This document shows positions 20,241 to 32,494 of a stretch of 64,000 nt of DNA, in pieces. Below the pieces are notes generated by a model that ran no database searches, was not told the DNA's origin, and saw only the letters and a program-made list of their open reading frames with translations. Both the position numbers and the translations under genes were made by a program. Source of the stretch: Ctena decussata (taxonomy: Eukaryota; Mollusca; Bivalvia; Lucinida; Lucinidae); the NCBI GenBank assembly GCA_963989385.1, contig OZ022500.1, positions 23,264,460 through 23,328,459 on the forward strand, in the 5' to 3' direction. The first letter of the stretch is position 1; the number at the start of each line of letters is the position of its first letter.

Positions 20241-21330
20241 CCTGAAAGTGTAACCATTTACTTTAAAAGCGTCCTGATCATAGGCTGAATCTTTTGATTT
20301 TGAGTTTAGACACTATTATTTTAAAAACATCGGATTCCCTTGACAGAACAAAAAGACTTGTCCCAATTCCGAGGCGAGAAAGTCCTATTACTGACTGTGT
20401 TTACAGACTCAAACCAGTTGGAGCATACATACATTGGACAAACTCGGTGCCAGGAGATGCAGCCATGGATTTGTTTCACTGAGCATCCTGGAGGCCATCG
20501 ATACGAGAATTGAAACAAAATCAACAACATTGATGCTTACATATATACACGCGCACGCACGCGTGCAAACACAACGTTAGTCATTAATCCAGAGTATTTT
20601 TTTCTTCAAAACATCTCCGTCTCTTTTCCTAATTTGCAGATTAAGTAGTTCAATTGCGGAACTCATCAACCAGTTGGGTTGAGACGTGCGAACGCATCGG
20701 GTTACCACAACCATATTTTTAATAGTTTCATTCAAAACCATAATTGAATCCGATCTGCATATGATTTTTGGCCACGGCGAGTGTAAACCCGTGTTGAAGC
20801 GTATGCGATCTGTTGTGCATGCCCAGACCAGACTGCACAAACGCGCAGTCTAGCCAGATCAGCTGCAGATCGTTTATTGGCGTTCACGGGGTCCGAATAT
20901 GGGTGGACGGTATATACTTTTTACAAGACAGCACATATGCACTGAAATGAGGTTTAAGACACGTTTTCTCATATGTGATAACGAGCCTCAGAGTATCTTC
21001 TCACTTTAAAATTAAAGAAAGTATAATTCATTAAGGTATTGATTATTGTCTGGGAAGAAACTAGAAGAAAATAAATTGTAAGAAATGTAATTAAAACTGT
21101 CACAAACACCTTGACTAATGGGAGATGTTTCGACACTGTCAGGCTGTTTTTAACTTTCTGTAATTTGCATTTTAGTTTCTTTGTCTAACCGTGCTTGTCT
21201 ATCTGTCTGCCTGCAACACAATACCAGTTGTAAACGTAAATTTGCACTTTTGTAGCATTATCCTACTTGGCATACACGACAACCGTGGAGTTGCACACAG
21301 CCTTTCATTATCCTCGTGCCATCGACCTTA
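20241..21330. other. Intergenic DNA, no gene seen
   Basis: Short hairpin AGACTGCACAAACGCGCAGTCT near 20828-20850 belongs to a loose family of GATCAGACTGCGCA-type palindromes also seen at 27115 and 49292. Otherwise nothing supported. Confidence 0.4.
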
Positions 21331-21395
21331 TATGACTGAAATACTGTTGAAAAGGACGTAAAGTCGCAACTCATCCATCCATCCATCCATCCATT
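21331..21395 (+). repeat. SINE 3' tail fragment with (ATCC)n
   Basis: ATATGACTGAAATACTGTTGA, AAGGACGTAAA and then CATCCATCCATCCATCC match the complement of the SINE at 19755 and 40414. Only the 3' portion is present. Confidence 0.55.
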
Positions 21396-21519
21396 AGTCA
21401 ACGTTGTGTGCCTGCGAGGATGTTTTCACCGCTTCTTACCAGTTTATTGCGTTTCGATTCCCGCAATCTTTCCGCGGTGTAGCTCTGCAAGATCAGACGA
21501 GAGTTGCCTAAGGAAAGTG

Positions 21520-21790
21520 CTATAAAATAGCGCTCTGTAGCGCTTTGCCAACGCTATGGAACGATTGTGCTTTCCGAAAGGGCTTTTCTGTAGCCGTGCG
21601 TTGCACAGTGAAATTTGCCTCGTTTTAAACACATGTAAACTGAAAGCGCTACAGAGCGCTTTGCCTATGCAACGGTATGCTTTGTGAGGCAGCTCCGGGA
21701 ATGCCACGTAGCGCTACAAAGTGCTTTTTTGTAACATACCGTTGCATAGCCAATTGCTACAAAATGCTACGTAGCGCTCGCGTTAAGCAA
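21520..21790. repeat. GCGCT-rich segment with short inverted repeats
   Basis: TAGCGCT/AGCGCTA words occur six times, some as local inverted pairs (AAAGCGCTACAGAGCGCTTTGC), together with repeats of GCAACGGTATG and its complement CATACCGTTGC. It can form several alternative hairpins. Possibly a degraded foldback element. Confidence 0.4.
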
Positions 21791-21795
21791 CTCGT

Positions 21796-23080
21796 CACAG
21801 TTTTTTTTTTCTTACTTTCTTTTCTGAAAGATAGATTTAAGATGTGCTGCGGTCAAGAATTCCCAATATGACTGCCAGCTGAATGAGATTGGAAGATGCG
21901 GCTTCACATGCTTGATTGGAATCATATGCGGCTTACAGTTTTTAGCTTTCCTGAGCCAAAAGCAGCCGGACAGCTTACAGTAATAGGCAGTGCCTCGAAG
22001 TCCGTCCGGCATCCGTCCATTTTCCGTTGCAAATATTTTCAAATGGCATCTCCACTGAAACAATAAAGCCCTATGGAACCAAATTTACACAAAACATCCA
22101 TAGGATGATGGGAGCAATAACTATGCTAGGTGCTGCTTGACTTTGGTTGCCCAACTTAACCATTGGTTTTCAAATGGGAAAATTAAGAAAAAAGGCTTTT
22201 ATTACTTAAGTATTGCAGTTATAACGACAACATTTTTACAGAAATGCTCCGTTGGTTGTCCTGCATCAGGCACAAAGCTTACTTGGCTTGGCTGACATAG
22301 GAACTGATATGCTGCAAGTGGCAAAATATAAAAAAAACCCTCCTCCATAGCCATAAGGCTGCAACAGCCGAATATTTGGTGATTTTAGCATAAGCCTCCA
22401 CAATCACCAACAACTTTGTTTCCTTCTGGGTGACAATCGGTTCACTACTTCGGTTATTGTTGCAACGTTAAGTGACCATTGACTCTTTATGGGGACACTG
22501 GCTGGCGACCAGTGATGGCCGTTTTTTTGTTACTCTTTTTATCTTGTAACGGACATATAGTGATTAGTGATTCTATATTTTGGTTTAATAAACTAGGGGT
22601 AACTGTCGTTATAATACTGATTTATTTTTTGAAATAGACTATAACTTGTGCCTGTGACATATCCTCAAACTAGGTCACCAAAACGCATTGAAATACAAGC
22701 GTGGCGTACCAGTGATGGCCGTCACGAATGCCATGCGTTGAATGATGTATTTTTCAAAACCTTGTTGTGGATTTAAACTTTGATGATATGTCATTGTAAG
22801 GCTGTGGTCTTTGTCAGAGTTAAATCGTTCAGCGCGTTCAGCACAGATAGAACATAAGCAACAACCAGAAACGGACTTTAAAACTCTGACGTAGTCATTT
22901 CGTAGGCGCACGCTACATTACGTCGAAAACAAACATAAATAATGGTTACATGTCATCATGTGTGCTGTCATTTACAAGAATTTAGATGCTTTTTTTGCAG
23001 GCTGGTTGCAGGTTATACCTTTTTCGTCATAGGTAATCATTTATTAAGCAATTTGTTCATGTTTATTTCTGTATTTAATT
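21796..23080. other. Intergenic DNA, no gene seen
   Basis: ACCAGTGATGGCCGT occurs twice (about 22510 and 22708) and in inverted, slightly changed form near 24083-24115 (CGGCCACCACTGGT twice). This hints at a larger, eroded inverted-end element enclosing the one at 23081. Not strong enough to define. Confidence 0.35.
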
Positions 23081-23885
23081 AGCGTGAGGGTACCCCCATC
23101 GGACAGGGTACCCCCATCGTACACCTTTACGATCTGTTCTCATATAAAAGGAGTAGCACCTCGTCCAATTTAATACCAGTTTTTATAATGTTTTTCCTCG
23201 ACACTTTCGCGTGCCTTTCTCGTCTCGGGAGCGTTAACGTAATTTTTACAGACGGTATTTACCGGACAAGGGTACAAGTCAGAAATATTTCAGTGAATAG
23301 TTACAACATGATTTCGTCGTACCTAAATGCAGTTCAATGATCTAATCAACAACATTGGATGGAGATTTTAGTCACCTAACAAATACTATAAGGATTATAT
23401 TCCAGTTCGTTCTAGTTTTAGAGAAATTAGAGAAAATGCATACTTGTTTGCCTCTCGACACTGACTAAATTCTATATAAATAGTTCAATGTAAACAAACG
23501 TCATCATTCTGAGGGAGCACATATTATTTTACCTTTCCTGTCAAACTTTAAGTTCTGAATCGATTCTTGCCTATGTATCTTAAACAAGGGTATGTCTTTA
23601 CAATGCTACATTAAATTTGTTTATGCATAATTAGTTTACATGTGTAGAAAATAAAGGTGTCCGATGGGGGTACCCCTAACCAAGATTTTACGCCCGTTAC
23701 CTGTGAAATAATGAATGCTCCCCGATTCCTCCGTATGACGTCATAATACAGCTTATGTTTACCGAATCAATATATGAGGTATATATTTTGCAAGTCACAT
23801 AAAGTCGTTAGACTTTTGATGTAACAATTTGAAAATTCATTTGAAAAAGCAATTTTTAGGTGTCCGATGGTGGTACCCTTGCGCT
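23081..23885. mobile_element. Non-autonomous DNA element with TIRs GGGTACCCCCATCGGACA
   Basis: The 25-bp ends (23081-23105 and 23861-23885) are inverted copies, 22 of 25 matching. A second partial end sits just inside the left one (23106-23125) and another in the interior at 23656-23677, so part of the element is duplicated. TA abuts both ends, compatible with a TA target duplication as in Tc1/mariner-type MITEs. No transposase. Confidence 0.65.
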
Positions 23886-24472
23886 ATGTGTGTATCAAGG
23901 GTTGTGATCCCCGGCAAGGCAATAATGTTGGTATGAGGGTAGCTTTGGGAAATTGTTAACCTTTTGCCTTCCGGGGAGATAATTTAACCAGTCTTTTTTA
24001 TGAGAGTTCCTTTTGTTTCCTTTTACAAAATGGCCAAATCTGAGACGGATCAAATACGTAATTGCGCGTGCAAAATGCAAACGGCCACCACTGGTACGCG
24101 GCCACCACTGGTCGCACGCCAGTACATTGGCTGTGACTGCAAATGAAGAACGGATATTACAGTTTATCATGCACCTGCTGCAAGATTCCACTGATAACAG
24201 GGGTATGATAACATGATGTGATATCATGTCACTTTAGGACTGCGCTTGCGCAAAAGTTATCAGGCGATGCCTACAGAAGCGATCTCAGAAGACGATTGGC
24301 TACATACTGACGTTGGCCGTGATATCAGCGTTCGATTGGTTAAATGACGTCACCGACTAACGTCATAACGCATTCGCGACGTCAACAAGTTCAAACAAAA
24401 CTGCGTTTACTTTTCTTTTGTTTGACGCTCTTTACACCTGAAAATCTTCTAATGATGCATGATAAATAGAAA

Positions 24473-24609
24473 ACCATGTAAGTGTCTTTTGATATCAAGT
24501 TTATCAGGCTCGACCAGAAACACGTCGGACTGGCTCGGCAAGCCTCGCCATTCCTACGCTGTTTCTGGTCTCACCTGATAAACTTGATATCAAAAGACAC
24601 TAACATGGT
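24473..24609. mobile_element. Short palindromic MITE, 36-bp arms
   Basis: The arms 24473-24508 and 24574-24609 are inverted copies with one mismatch in 36, ending ACCATGT. Inner bases (GACCAGAAACA/TGTTTCTGGTC) also pair. The complete element is 137 bp, non-coding. Confidence 0.8.
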
Positions 24610-26530
24610 ATTCTCTATTTCTATACAGACATATTTCATAGATAAATCTACATTGGAAAAGCTTGAAAATTTGCCAAAAATTTTCTAAGCACATGCATCA
24701 ACAAAAATACTTTTGTTATGATCGACAAAAATGTGTGGTTGTTTTTTCATGCTAGGCGGTGAATTGCGTGTACTTTCGTTGTTGGCTATTGACTTTGTAG
24801 AGAAAAATCAAAACTGGCTCTAACTGCTGGTCAGCATTAGAGATATTTTGACAAATCTCTTTTTTCTCAAAAACGTTGTATAGTCTTGTGCCAGCTGCTA
24901 AATTAGGTTAGTTGCCATAGCAGCTGAGTTGCTGAAAATGGCAACATATTCAAAGAAAGAAAAAAATCTCCTCCGTGGCCGAAAGATTGGAACTGTAAAA
25001 ATGGACGCTTTGATTGTGCTCTAGTAACCATGTCTTTTTGTGCCAGCTTATTAATTAGCTGAGTTGCCAGGGCAACCAAGTGGCTGTTGCGGAATTCTAA
25101 GTCAAAGCCTGGAAAAGCTTAAGTTTTGCAGATATGTGCTTTGCATAGGCCTCTGATGCTGGTGCTTATCAGTTTATCAATATGTAATTCCGACTTAAAC
25201 TACCGTTGACTCTCAATGAGAAAATTGGCAATAACTGCCTTGATAGTGCCCATACAATGACAATCTTTTACAGTAGTGGCTTAGATAGTTTACCACCAGA
25301 CAGATGGGTTTGGTAGCCACCTCTGGTTTAACTTCTTTCTGAAGTGACTATTGTTGAGCTTAGGGGAGCAATACAGGGCCTCATGGTCACCTTGTTTATT
25401 TTAATTTCCTTGGGCATCATTAAGCCCATTCTTGTGGATTTAAAACTCGAGTGCCGGTAAAAGCCGGCGCTATGAGGCGTATGCAGTATTGCAAGCGTAT
25501 GCAAGCGCCATTGCTGCCAAAAGAAGCGTTTCAGTCAAAGCGAGACTTGATTTTCGTCCTTGCATGTGTGTTCATTGCTGTCAAGGGCTGTCTTCAAAGA
25601 TTCTGTTTTCAGATGTCAATATAACCAGAGCTCCAGATAAGTGGGGGTATTGAGGATAATTCAAAGATATTTTTTCTTATTTCTCAACCAAAACATAGCC
25701 TATATTGTGACCGCTCATTAGAACCGTCTTAGGTTCTAATGATGGGTCACAAAATATGTTTTTATGGAGAATGTGTTTTTAATGAAAAATTATCCCTAAA
25801 TTATCCTTTTTACCCCTTTTTATCTAGAGCACTGTATAAATATATGTATCTGAATGAATTATTTCGACACAGCCCTCTTAAAAAGATGCACTGAACTCAT
25901 CGTCATAATCAAAACATACCCGGGTATATTCTGGGTATTCACACCATAAAAGAAGTAAACCACTTTTAAATTAGTTCATTCAAGTATATTTAAAAATGGA
26001 CGAAGTTGTTATTTCAGCAAAGGTAAGTTTATTTTAACTATCAAATATATCCCAGCAGGCACACGGCATTTAATCAGCATTGATTCAATGTTGATTTAAA
26101 GTTCATGCAAAAAGTTTGCAGCAGGCATGTCAAAATATTGCGGTCTGTGAGAACCGAACCGAAAAACCGTGAAACTATGCAACTTTACCATTTTATCGTC
26201 AATTTACTGCAACTTTCTGTTGAATGGTTAGGCATTTATAGGTTATAAAGAGGTTCTAATAGAGATTTCGGAAAAAAAGAAAATTCTATAGACCAATTTT
26301 TATTGTCCATATTAAGAGTAGTAAGTTAATTTTTTGTCGGCAAAAATAAAGTATGCTTCGTTTTCTGCTTTCTTCAATGGTGTTGTTTATTACTATTTTT
26401 TCTTATACGCTGCAGTTGCTGATGGTATGCAAGAGAAAGTAAAGATAGGACTTTAACCTTATTTTCAGACAGATCTATTTACCTCATCCACTATTATTTT
26501 TTCTGGTTGTACATTATCTTTCTTCCTCTT
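24610..26530. other. Intergenic DNA, no gene seen
   Basis: No supported gene. A CTGCTATGGCAACT-type phrase and GCCAGGGCAACC near 24910 and 25065 are similar to each other but do not define an element. Confidence 0.35.
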
Positions 26531-26532
26531 CC

Positions 26533-26586
26533 ATGATATGACGGAAATATTGTTAAAACACTACAAAATATCTATCCATCCATCCA
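26533..26586 (+). repeat. SINE 3' tail fragment, second copy
   Basis: ATATGACGGAAATATTGTTAAAA followed by CTATCCATCCATCC matches the tail of the SINE family seen at 19755, 21331 and 40414. Confidence 0.5.
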
Positions 26587-26613
26587 AAGTCAGTACTGCC
26601 TGTAACGAATACA

Positions 26614-26723
26614 TACAGAGAATATACGCATAAGGCGTTTATTGACGGAACTGACCCTTTCACTCTAAGCCGCTCCACTACAGAGAATATACGCATAAGG
26701 CGTTTATTGACGGAACTGACCCC
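26614..26723. repeat. 65-bp spaced perfect direct duplication (45 bp)
   Basis: The 45 bases beginning TACAGAGAATATACGCATAA at 26614 are repeated exactly at 26679. The identity suggests a recent local tandem duplication. Confidence 0.85.
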
Positions 26724-27114
26724 TGTGAGTAGCTCTCCCGGCGTGCAGGGCGTAGGGGTGTGCGGCGGGCTTTGTGTGTGTGTTGGAGAGGGGATGGGAG
26801 TGGAGTCAGTAATCCCTTGCTCCCTGAAAATAATGCCCAAATCTCCCTGGCTCCCTGAAAATATTCTGCAATAGTCCTAATCATTATATTTGACCCTGCT
26901 CCCCAAATTGCTGAAAGTAAGACAATAGTACAGCTACTCCCCAGCTCCCCAAAAATATCCAGCAATGCTCAAAAATTGTTTCCAACTTTTTAAGTCATTG
27001 AAAAGAAAACACAAATTAAAGGCTTCTTTTCATAGCGCAAGCTTATCCATTCGCCTTAAAATTAATAAATGTAATGCAATAAAATCTAAATATTCGGACA
27101 GATATGTTTGTTCA

Positions 27115-27162
27115 AACAGTGCAGACCCTGATCAGACTGATCAGGGCCTACACTGTTTGCCA
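27115..27162. repeat. Hairpin, GATCAGACTGATCAGGG family
   Basis: AACAGTG...CCCTGATCA pairs with TGATCAGGG...CACTGTT. It resembles the cores at 49292 and 20828, and words inside the GAGCCGCG foldback elements. Confidence 0.5.
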
Positions 27163-28758
27163 TTCTATCTGCATCTTTTGGCGGCATTACTGCATAATAA
27201 AAACAAACTGTTTCATTTTTAAGCCAATTACGGTAATTATTTTAGGTGTCCCAATAATTAGAATTTTACGGTATGCAAATTCAATGCCCCAGAAAACTTA
27301 TACAGCACTGTACTGCCTGTGACCTGCACTGCAAATTAAATATTGCACGCGATGTTTATTGTTCTTGCGTGCATTTCCTCCTACGGGATTTTCTGTTTAG
27401 TCTCGGGCACAAATCTCAAGCAACAAGAAATTAAATCTGGATTGAATTGAGGTTGGATTATCCGCTCAACAAATGATAATATGCCCATTTTGCTAGTGAT
27501 TTTCTTTGATACACATTTTTAAAATAAATATTTAGATACTTTTAGGCGTGACAAAAAATATGACCCTTTTCAAGTTTAAAAACATGAACGGTTCGCTTGC
27601 GACTTTCATTATGAAATCTGCCATTGAATTGCTTTTTATATTCAATCTGCGTTAGTCTTGTATGGAAAAAAAGAGACACAGCCGTTAGGACATTCCGACC
27701 GTTTCGTTTCGTATCAGTTATATACATAGTCAGCACCTTTGTTTGACTAATAGAGTTTTTTTAATTGAAAAAAAAAAAGGCTTTGCGCCCCCGAAAAAAC
27801 CCAGTTATATATGATCTACATGTACCTGCATCATCTAAGCTACTATTGATTCTGATTCCAACGGTATATAATACTCAGTTTTCCAAAAAATGCACTTAAG
27901 TATTCAGCCGACGAGATGATGAGGTGTGTTTCCTGAGTTTACGTGAACTTGATCAGTCAAGATTTGAATTGTGAATAGGTCATGAGATATCCACTGGTTT
28001 GGGATTTTAATGGTTGGATTCTGAATCAAACTGGACATAACGGTTAAGAATCCAATGCACTTTAGCTCTTAATGCACAATGATCGTTGTGACATACTTTT
28101 TGACGTTCTAGTGATCATTATTGTTAGTTTCTTTTTTTTCGTTAAAGAGACAATGATTCAGCATGAACTGAATTTTCAATTTCCGTAAACAAAAGTCACC
28201 ATCGATCACGGCAAGATTGAGGTGTTGATCAAGAATTTCACTTTTCTGACTGATGGGCGGTTCATGGACATTTTTGCATATTTTCCATTACAACGTGAAT
28301 ATGGAAGACTCTGACCAGACTGTGCGATTGCGCAGACTATTTTTCAATCTATATTGCTAGAAACTTTTCTCATGAGATGATTCCAGTTGTAAGAATCTAA
28401 TTATCATGGAATTGGGTCATTTAAACGATAAAGTATTAATTTCTTTTCGACTTTTTTTATCGGAAATGAAAAATTAATGTACCAGACAAAGTGCAATCTT
28501 TCTGTTGAAACTGTTATTACATACTTGGCCTAGTTTACTGAATTATTGTATTTTTGTGACAAGTTTTGATTTTCAAAATACCGTAAAAACTGTGGATATT
28601 GAGACAGCTGCTACTATCTAACTTTTTTCCGTAGCTGACATTTCAAAAAAAAATGTCGAAGCATTTTTTTTCTATCTGAGAGCAACAGACTGGATATGGC
28701 TAAAGCTGATCCAAGCAAACATAGTTTTGTTATGAAAGCAAAAATGTGACCACAATCT

Positions 28759-29362
28759 CACTTCATACTTTCCACTTCTTCTTTCCCCCTTCTAATTCTC
28801 ACTTCATACTTTCCACTTCGTTTTCTACTCTCCTAATTCTCACTTCATACTTTCCACATCGTTTTCTCCCCCCTCCTAATTCTCACTTCATACTTTCCAC
28901 TTTGTCTCCTCAGCTCCTACTTCTCACTTCATACTTTCCACTTCGTCTCCCCCTCCTCCTCCTAATTCTCACTTCATACTTTCCACTTCGTCTTCTCCCC
29001 TCCTAATTCTCCCTTCATACTTTCCACATCGTTCCCCCCCCCCCCCCCCCCCCCCACCCACCCCTCCTAATTCTCACTTCATACTTTCCAACTACATCTT
29101 CTCAGCTCCTACTTCTCACTTCATACTTTCCACTTCGTCTTCCACCCTACTACTTCTCATGTCATACTTCTCATCACCTCCTACCTCTCATTTTCTACTT
29201 CTCATTTTATACTTCGAAATTCGTCTACTGGCCTCATTACTTACTTCTCACTTCATACTTTCCAACTTCGTCTTCTCACTGCCTATTTCTCATAACCTAC
29301 TTCTCACTTCATACATCCAACTTTTCATTTCCCAAGTTTTACTTCATACTTCAAACTTCGTC
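28759..29362 (+). repeat. Pyrimidine-rich minisatellite, ~41-bp unit
   Basis: About a dozen units begin CACTTCATACTTTCCACTTCG and end CCTAATTCT or CCTACTTCT. A poly-C run interrupts one unit (about 29033-29055). Units become irregular towards the right. Two open frames over it encode Ser/Phe/Leu-rich repeats and are artefacts of composition. One strand is almost pure C/T. Confidence 0.85.
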
Positions 29363-29399
29363 TTCTCACCCATTTTATCTCATTTTCTGGTCCCAGAAA

Positions 29400-30861
29400 A
29401 TTTACTTTTAGAAATCATTTGTTTGAGATAAAAGGAGTTAAAATGTGAGTAAAGATAGAAAATGTGTCCAAGCTATATTCTTTGATTTAAGAGGGTACTT
29501 TGAGATATCAGTATTGGAGATATCCTGTGTTGACTGTATTCTACTTAGAATTGCAATTTTACTTATCAACGTTCATCGGGTGATGAAGGTAGTGGGAGGA
29601 ATTGAAATCCCAAGAAGCGCTTCATACGACTACTAATTTTATGTACTTCGAAAGTAACATGTCCATTCTTATATTTACACATTATTTTAAGCTATAGCCT
29701 ATATGCTTTATACATAAACTGGTAAATCGAAAACTGCACAACGTTATTTGACAGACTGTAAACAGCCGTAATCAGAGCCGAATGCCATTCGAACGTAACA
29801 TTTGACGTCCAGTCAAATCGGTCTGTTATCACGAAGTCATGTTAACGTCACGGCACGCAGGCAACAATCCTTCAACATGTTCAACGGCAGATGAAAATAG
29901 ATACATTGGCAAGAAAAGCGTTGAGAGTTTTGAATCTATAATACTAAATAAACGAAGTAACGCATAAACTGCAAAATTGGTGGAATTTTCAAGCGTAATT
30001 TCTATACTGGTTCTTTCGCATATTGCTATAATTGATAATTTCGGTTAGCGTGTGTTTTAGTTTCACGTAGATTTAAAGAATTTGGGAATTCAATTCGTCT
30101 TTCATTTTAAATTCTCCCAAGTATTTTTCTAGAAACTTCGACTATGGGTCGAATTTTTTTTTTGTCAACAATGGGTGTGTTCGAGTGAAATTGTCGTGTA
30201 CTCGAATACACGTTTTAAATTAATCCGGTCGTTTCAGTTCTGCGTCATTATATCGGCGCGCTGCTTAGCAAGTCCAAATTTAGCAGGTTCTAATGCAAAA
30301 ATCCGACCCATGAACGTACGTCATTCCCCATAAATAACGATTTATTTTTGTATTTTTGCTCATATGTCTATAGTCCCGACGGCCCTGGCTCGAAACGACC
30401 CATTTCTTCCAGAACGATAGTCAATACGAGTAGCCAATCGAACTCGCCCATTGAAGAATATAGCTCAACACACATGGTCTTTCGAAAAGTTGGACGGACA
30501 CACGGCGCCAAGTGTGTGCGGCTATGGTTACGTACCGCTGAGCCACTTGGGGAACGTCGTTAGGAGAATTCAAACTGAACTGAACTTTTGAAAAGACAAA
30601 AATTAAAAATGGCTAAGGTTAACACACATGCGCCAGGTAAGAAAGGGCATTTTTTTCCAGCGAAGCAGACAAATCAATTTCAATGATTCAACAAAGCTAA
30701 ATAAGCCTTTAGTCTTCAGAGGGCTTGAACATTTTCCCCAAAAAAAATCCAGGACCCAATTTTTCCAGAAAACCCCCCCCCAGGACAGGTCACATAACCA
30801 AGATGGCAAACATTTATTATGGTAAAAAATTTCAAAAATCTTCTCCTCCAGAACCACGCCG
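29400..30861. other. Intergenic DNA, no gene seen
   Basis: AT-rich; open frames under 85 codons with no motif. A short run of C at about 30771-30782. Confidence 0.4.
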
Positions 30862-30934
30862 GGCCGCGTAACGCAATCGGTAGGGCACCTGACTCATAAG
30901 TCAGAGGTCCTGGGTTCGAAACCCGGTCTGGCCA
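30862..30934 (+). tRNA. tRNA-Met(CAT)-like sequence, probably SINE head / pseudogene
   Basis: Length 73, B box GGTTCGAAACC, A-box-like TAACGCAATCGG, anticodon CAT preceded by T and followed by A. Mismatches in acceptor, D and anticodon stems argue against a functional tRNA. A covariance-model scan would settle this. Confidence 0.4.
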
Positions 30935-31125
30935 CATACTTTCGTTTCTCCTTCCGCTGATTCAAGAAGGGCAGTTGTCAGTTACTGGCGAAAGTATGTG
31001 CACTTAGTACTGGTTAACCGCTTAGGAGGTCTAAGCCTGCCCAGGAATAGTGTGGTTAGGTTAACTGACCGTCCCGACATGACCTTAGCTGTTTACCGTG
31101 GACGTTATTCATCAAATCAACCAAT
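30862..31125 (+). mobile_element. tRNA-headed SINE with Met (CAT)-like head
   Basis: The first 73 bases (30862-30934) follow tRNA spacing, with CAT at the anticodon position and a good T arm (CTGGG TTCGAAA CCCGG). The D stem has mismatches, the acceptor stem pairs only in part, and the anticodon stem forms only with a six-base loop. It is therefore a tRNA-like head rather than a working tRNA gene. The body that follows contains a 12-bp perfect inverted repeat (CACATACTTTCG at 30933-30944, complement at 30989-31000) and GGTTAACCGCTTAGGAGG. Head plus body of about 260 bp fits a tRNA-derived SINE. The 3' end is uncertain. Confidence 0.6.
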
Positions 31126-31810
31126 TCTCCCCCAGAACCACAAATCCTATGATCTTGAAACTTAGCATGTCGCATCAAGGACTCAAAAGCTCAACAAAAT
31201 TTATATAAATGATGACCCTGGGATGACCTTGATCTGTTTTACGGCAAGGTCAACTTTTGAGTCACTTAGGATCACTTAGGTTTTTCTTTAGGAAAAAGTG
31301 AAAAAGTTGATTTTTTTTTTAGAAACAATGCAGTCTGCTTCCTGAAAGTTTGTAGATGCAGACAACTAATTAGGCAAATGAAGCTTTAGTGAGTATTCAT
31401 GGTAAAGGTCATATCTTCACCTGGGCCTAAGGCCATTTACATTGAAAAATTAAAACTCGCTTTTTTTTATATAAACTTGACCATCATGAAATATTTCCGC
31501 GCTTGCGTGGGCTCTTTTCTAGTGCATTATAATTTTGCCGATATTGTATCTAAATCGTTGGGAGGCACATATAGCAAGCAAAATACATTTCATTTAAACG
31601 TACGCCATGCCGGGACCTCCACGAGAGAAAATCTAACTTGTTGAGAATGACGTCAGAGCGGATCGTGTACTTTTTGAGTTTGTGCCAAAATTTAAATAAG
31701 CAAAACAAAAACAATACTTTTCAATAAAATCCAGCAGGTCTCTCGGCAGCAACAGATTCAGAAAAATAAAAGATTTAAAAAAATACAACGCAGAAGTTTT
31801 ATAAACGAGT

Positions 31811-32082
31811 CCTGGCCCGGGGGTTATAAAACTTGAGTACATTCTCAAACTCAAAATAAAGCACACTGATTGGCTGCTTCCGAGCATGTGCTCGGAAGCA
31901 GCCAATCAGTGTGCTTTATGTGCTCGGAAGCAGCCAATCCGTGTGCTTTATTTTGAGCTTGCTCAAACTCAAAATAAAGCACACTGATTGGCTGCTTCCG
32001 AGCACATGCTCGGAAGCAGCCAATCCGTGTGCTTTATTTTGAGTTTGAGATTATACTCAAGTTTTATAACCACGGACCCAGG
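31811..32082. mobile_element. Double-palindrome MITE (272 bp)
   Basis: Outer ends CCTGG...GTTATAAAACTTGAGTA and ...TACTCAAGTTTTATAACC...CCAGG are inverted. Between them lie two successive hairpins made of the same parts: AAATAAAGCACACTGATTGG, CTGCTTCCGAGCA and their complements. The first hairpin (31862-31915) is a near-perfect palindrome with a 2-base spacer. The element looks like a MITE whose core has duplicated or received a second copy of itself. Confidence 0.75.
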
Positions 32083-32494
32083 TAAAAACGAAGTGGGAAA
32101 TAAGACTTGATGACGCAAAAGAAGAGAAGCGAGACGTCAATACTGTCGCAGTTTTCCGAGTTTTTTTCTTCTTCACGACCCGACTCAATACCTGATTTTT
32201 ATTATTTTTTTACCTGGAGAAGCAGGCAGGCGAATAAAAATCATACTTATACTTGCAAGATGAAATTTTAGTAACATGACAAAATCGTTAACCCGCAATA
32301 GATAAAATAACAAGGTGGGACAGGGGTAAAACATCTAATTTTCATCTAATCACTAAGTTCACGGCGAATAAAACTTTTGCACCCTCCATTTCACACCAAT
32401 AAATATAAATAAACTTTCAATACACAATGAGAGAGTCTGTTTTTCATTATCAATGTACCCATTTGTATTAAGGTAAACGGGAAAATTTCCATGG

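Noticed and set aside
22500..24230. A larger element defined by ACCAGTGATGGCCG and its inverted relatives
   Set aside because: Only about 15 bp match and the copies are in mixed orientation; not enough to place ends.
28759..29362. CRISPR-like or protein-repeat interpretation of the regular 41-bp units
   Set aside because: There are no unique spacers between conserved repeats, the host is eukaryotic, and the units drift continuously. It is a minisatellite.
30862..30934. A functional tRNA-Met gene
   Set aside because: Spacing and anticodon look right, but three of four stems contain mismatches and a SINE-like body follows. Kept only as a tRNA-like head.
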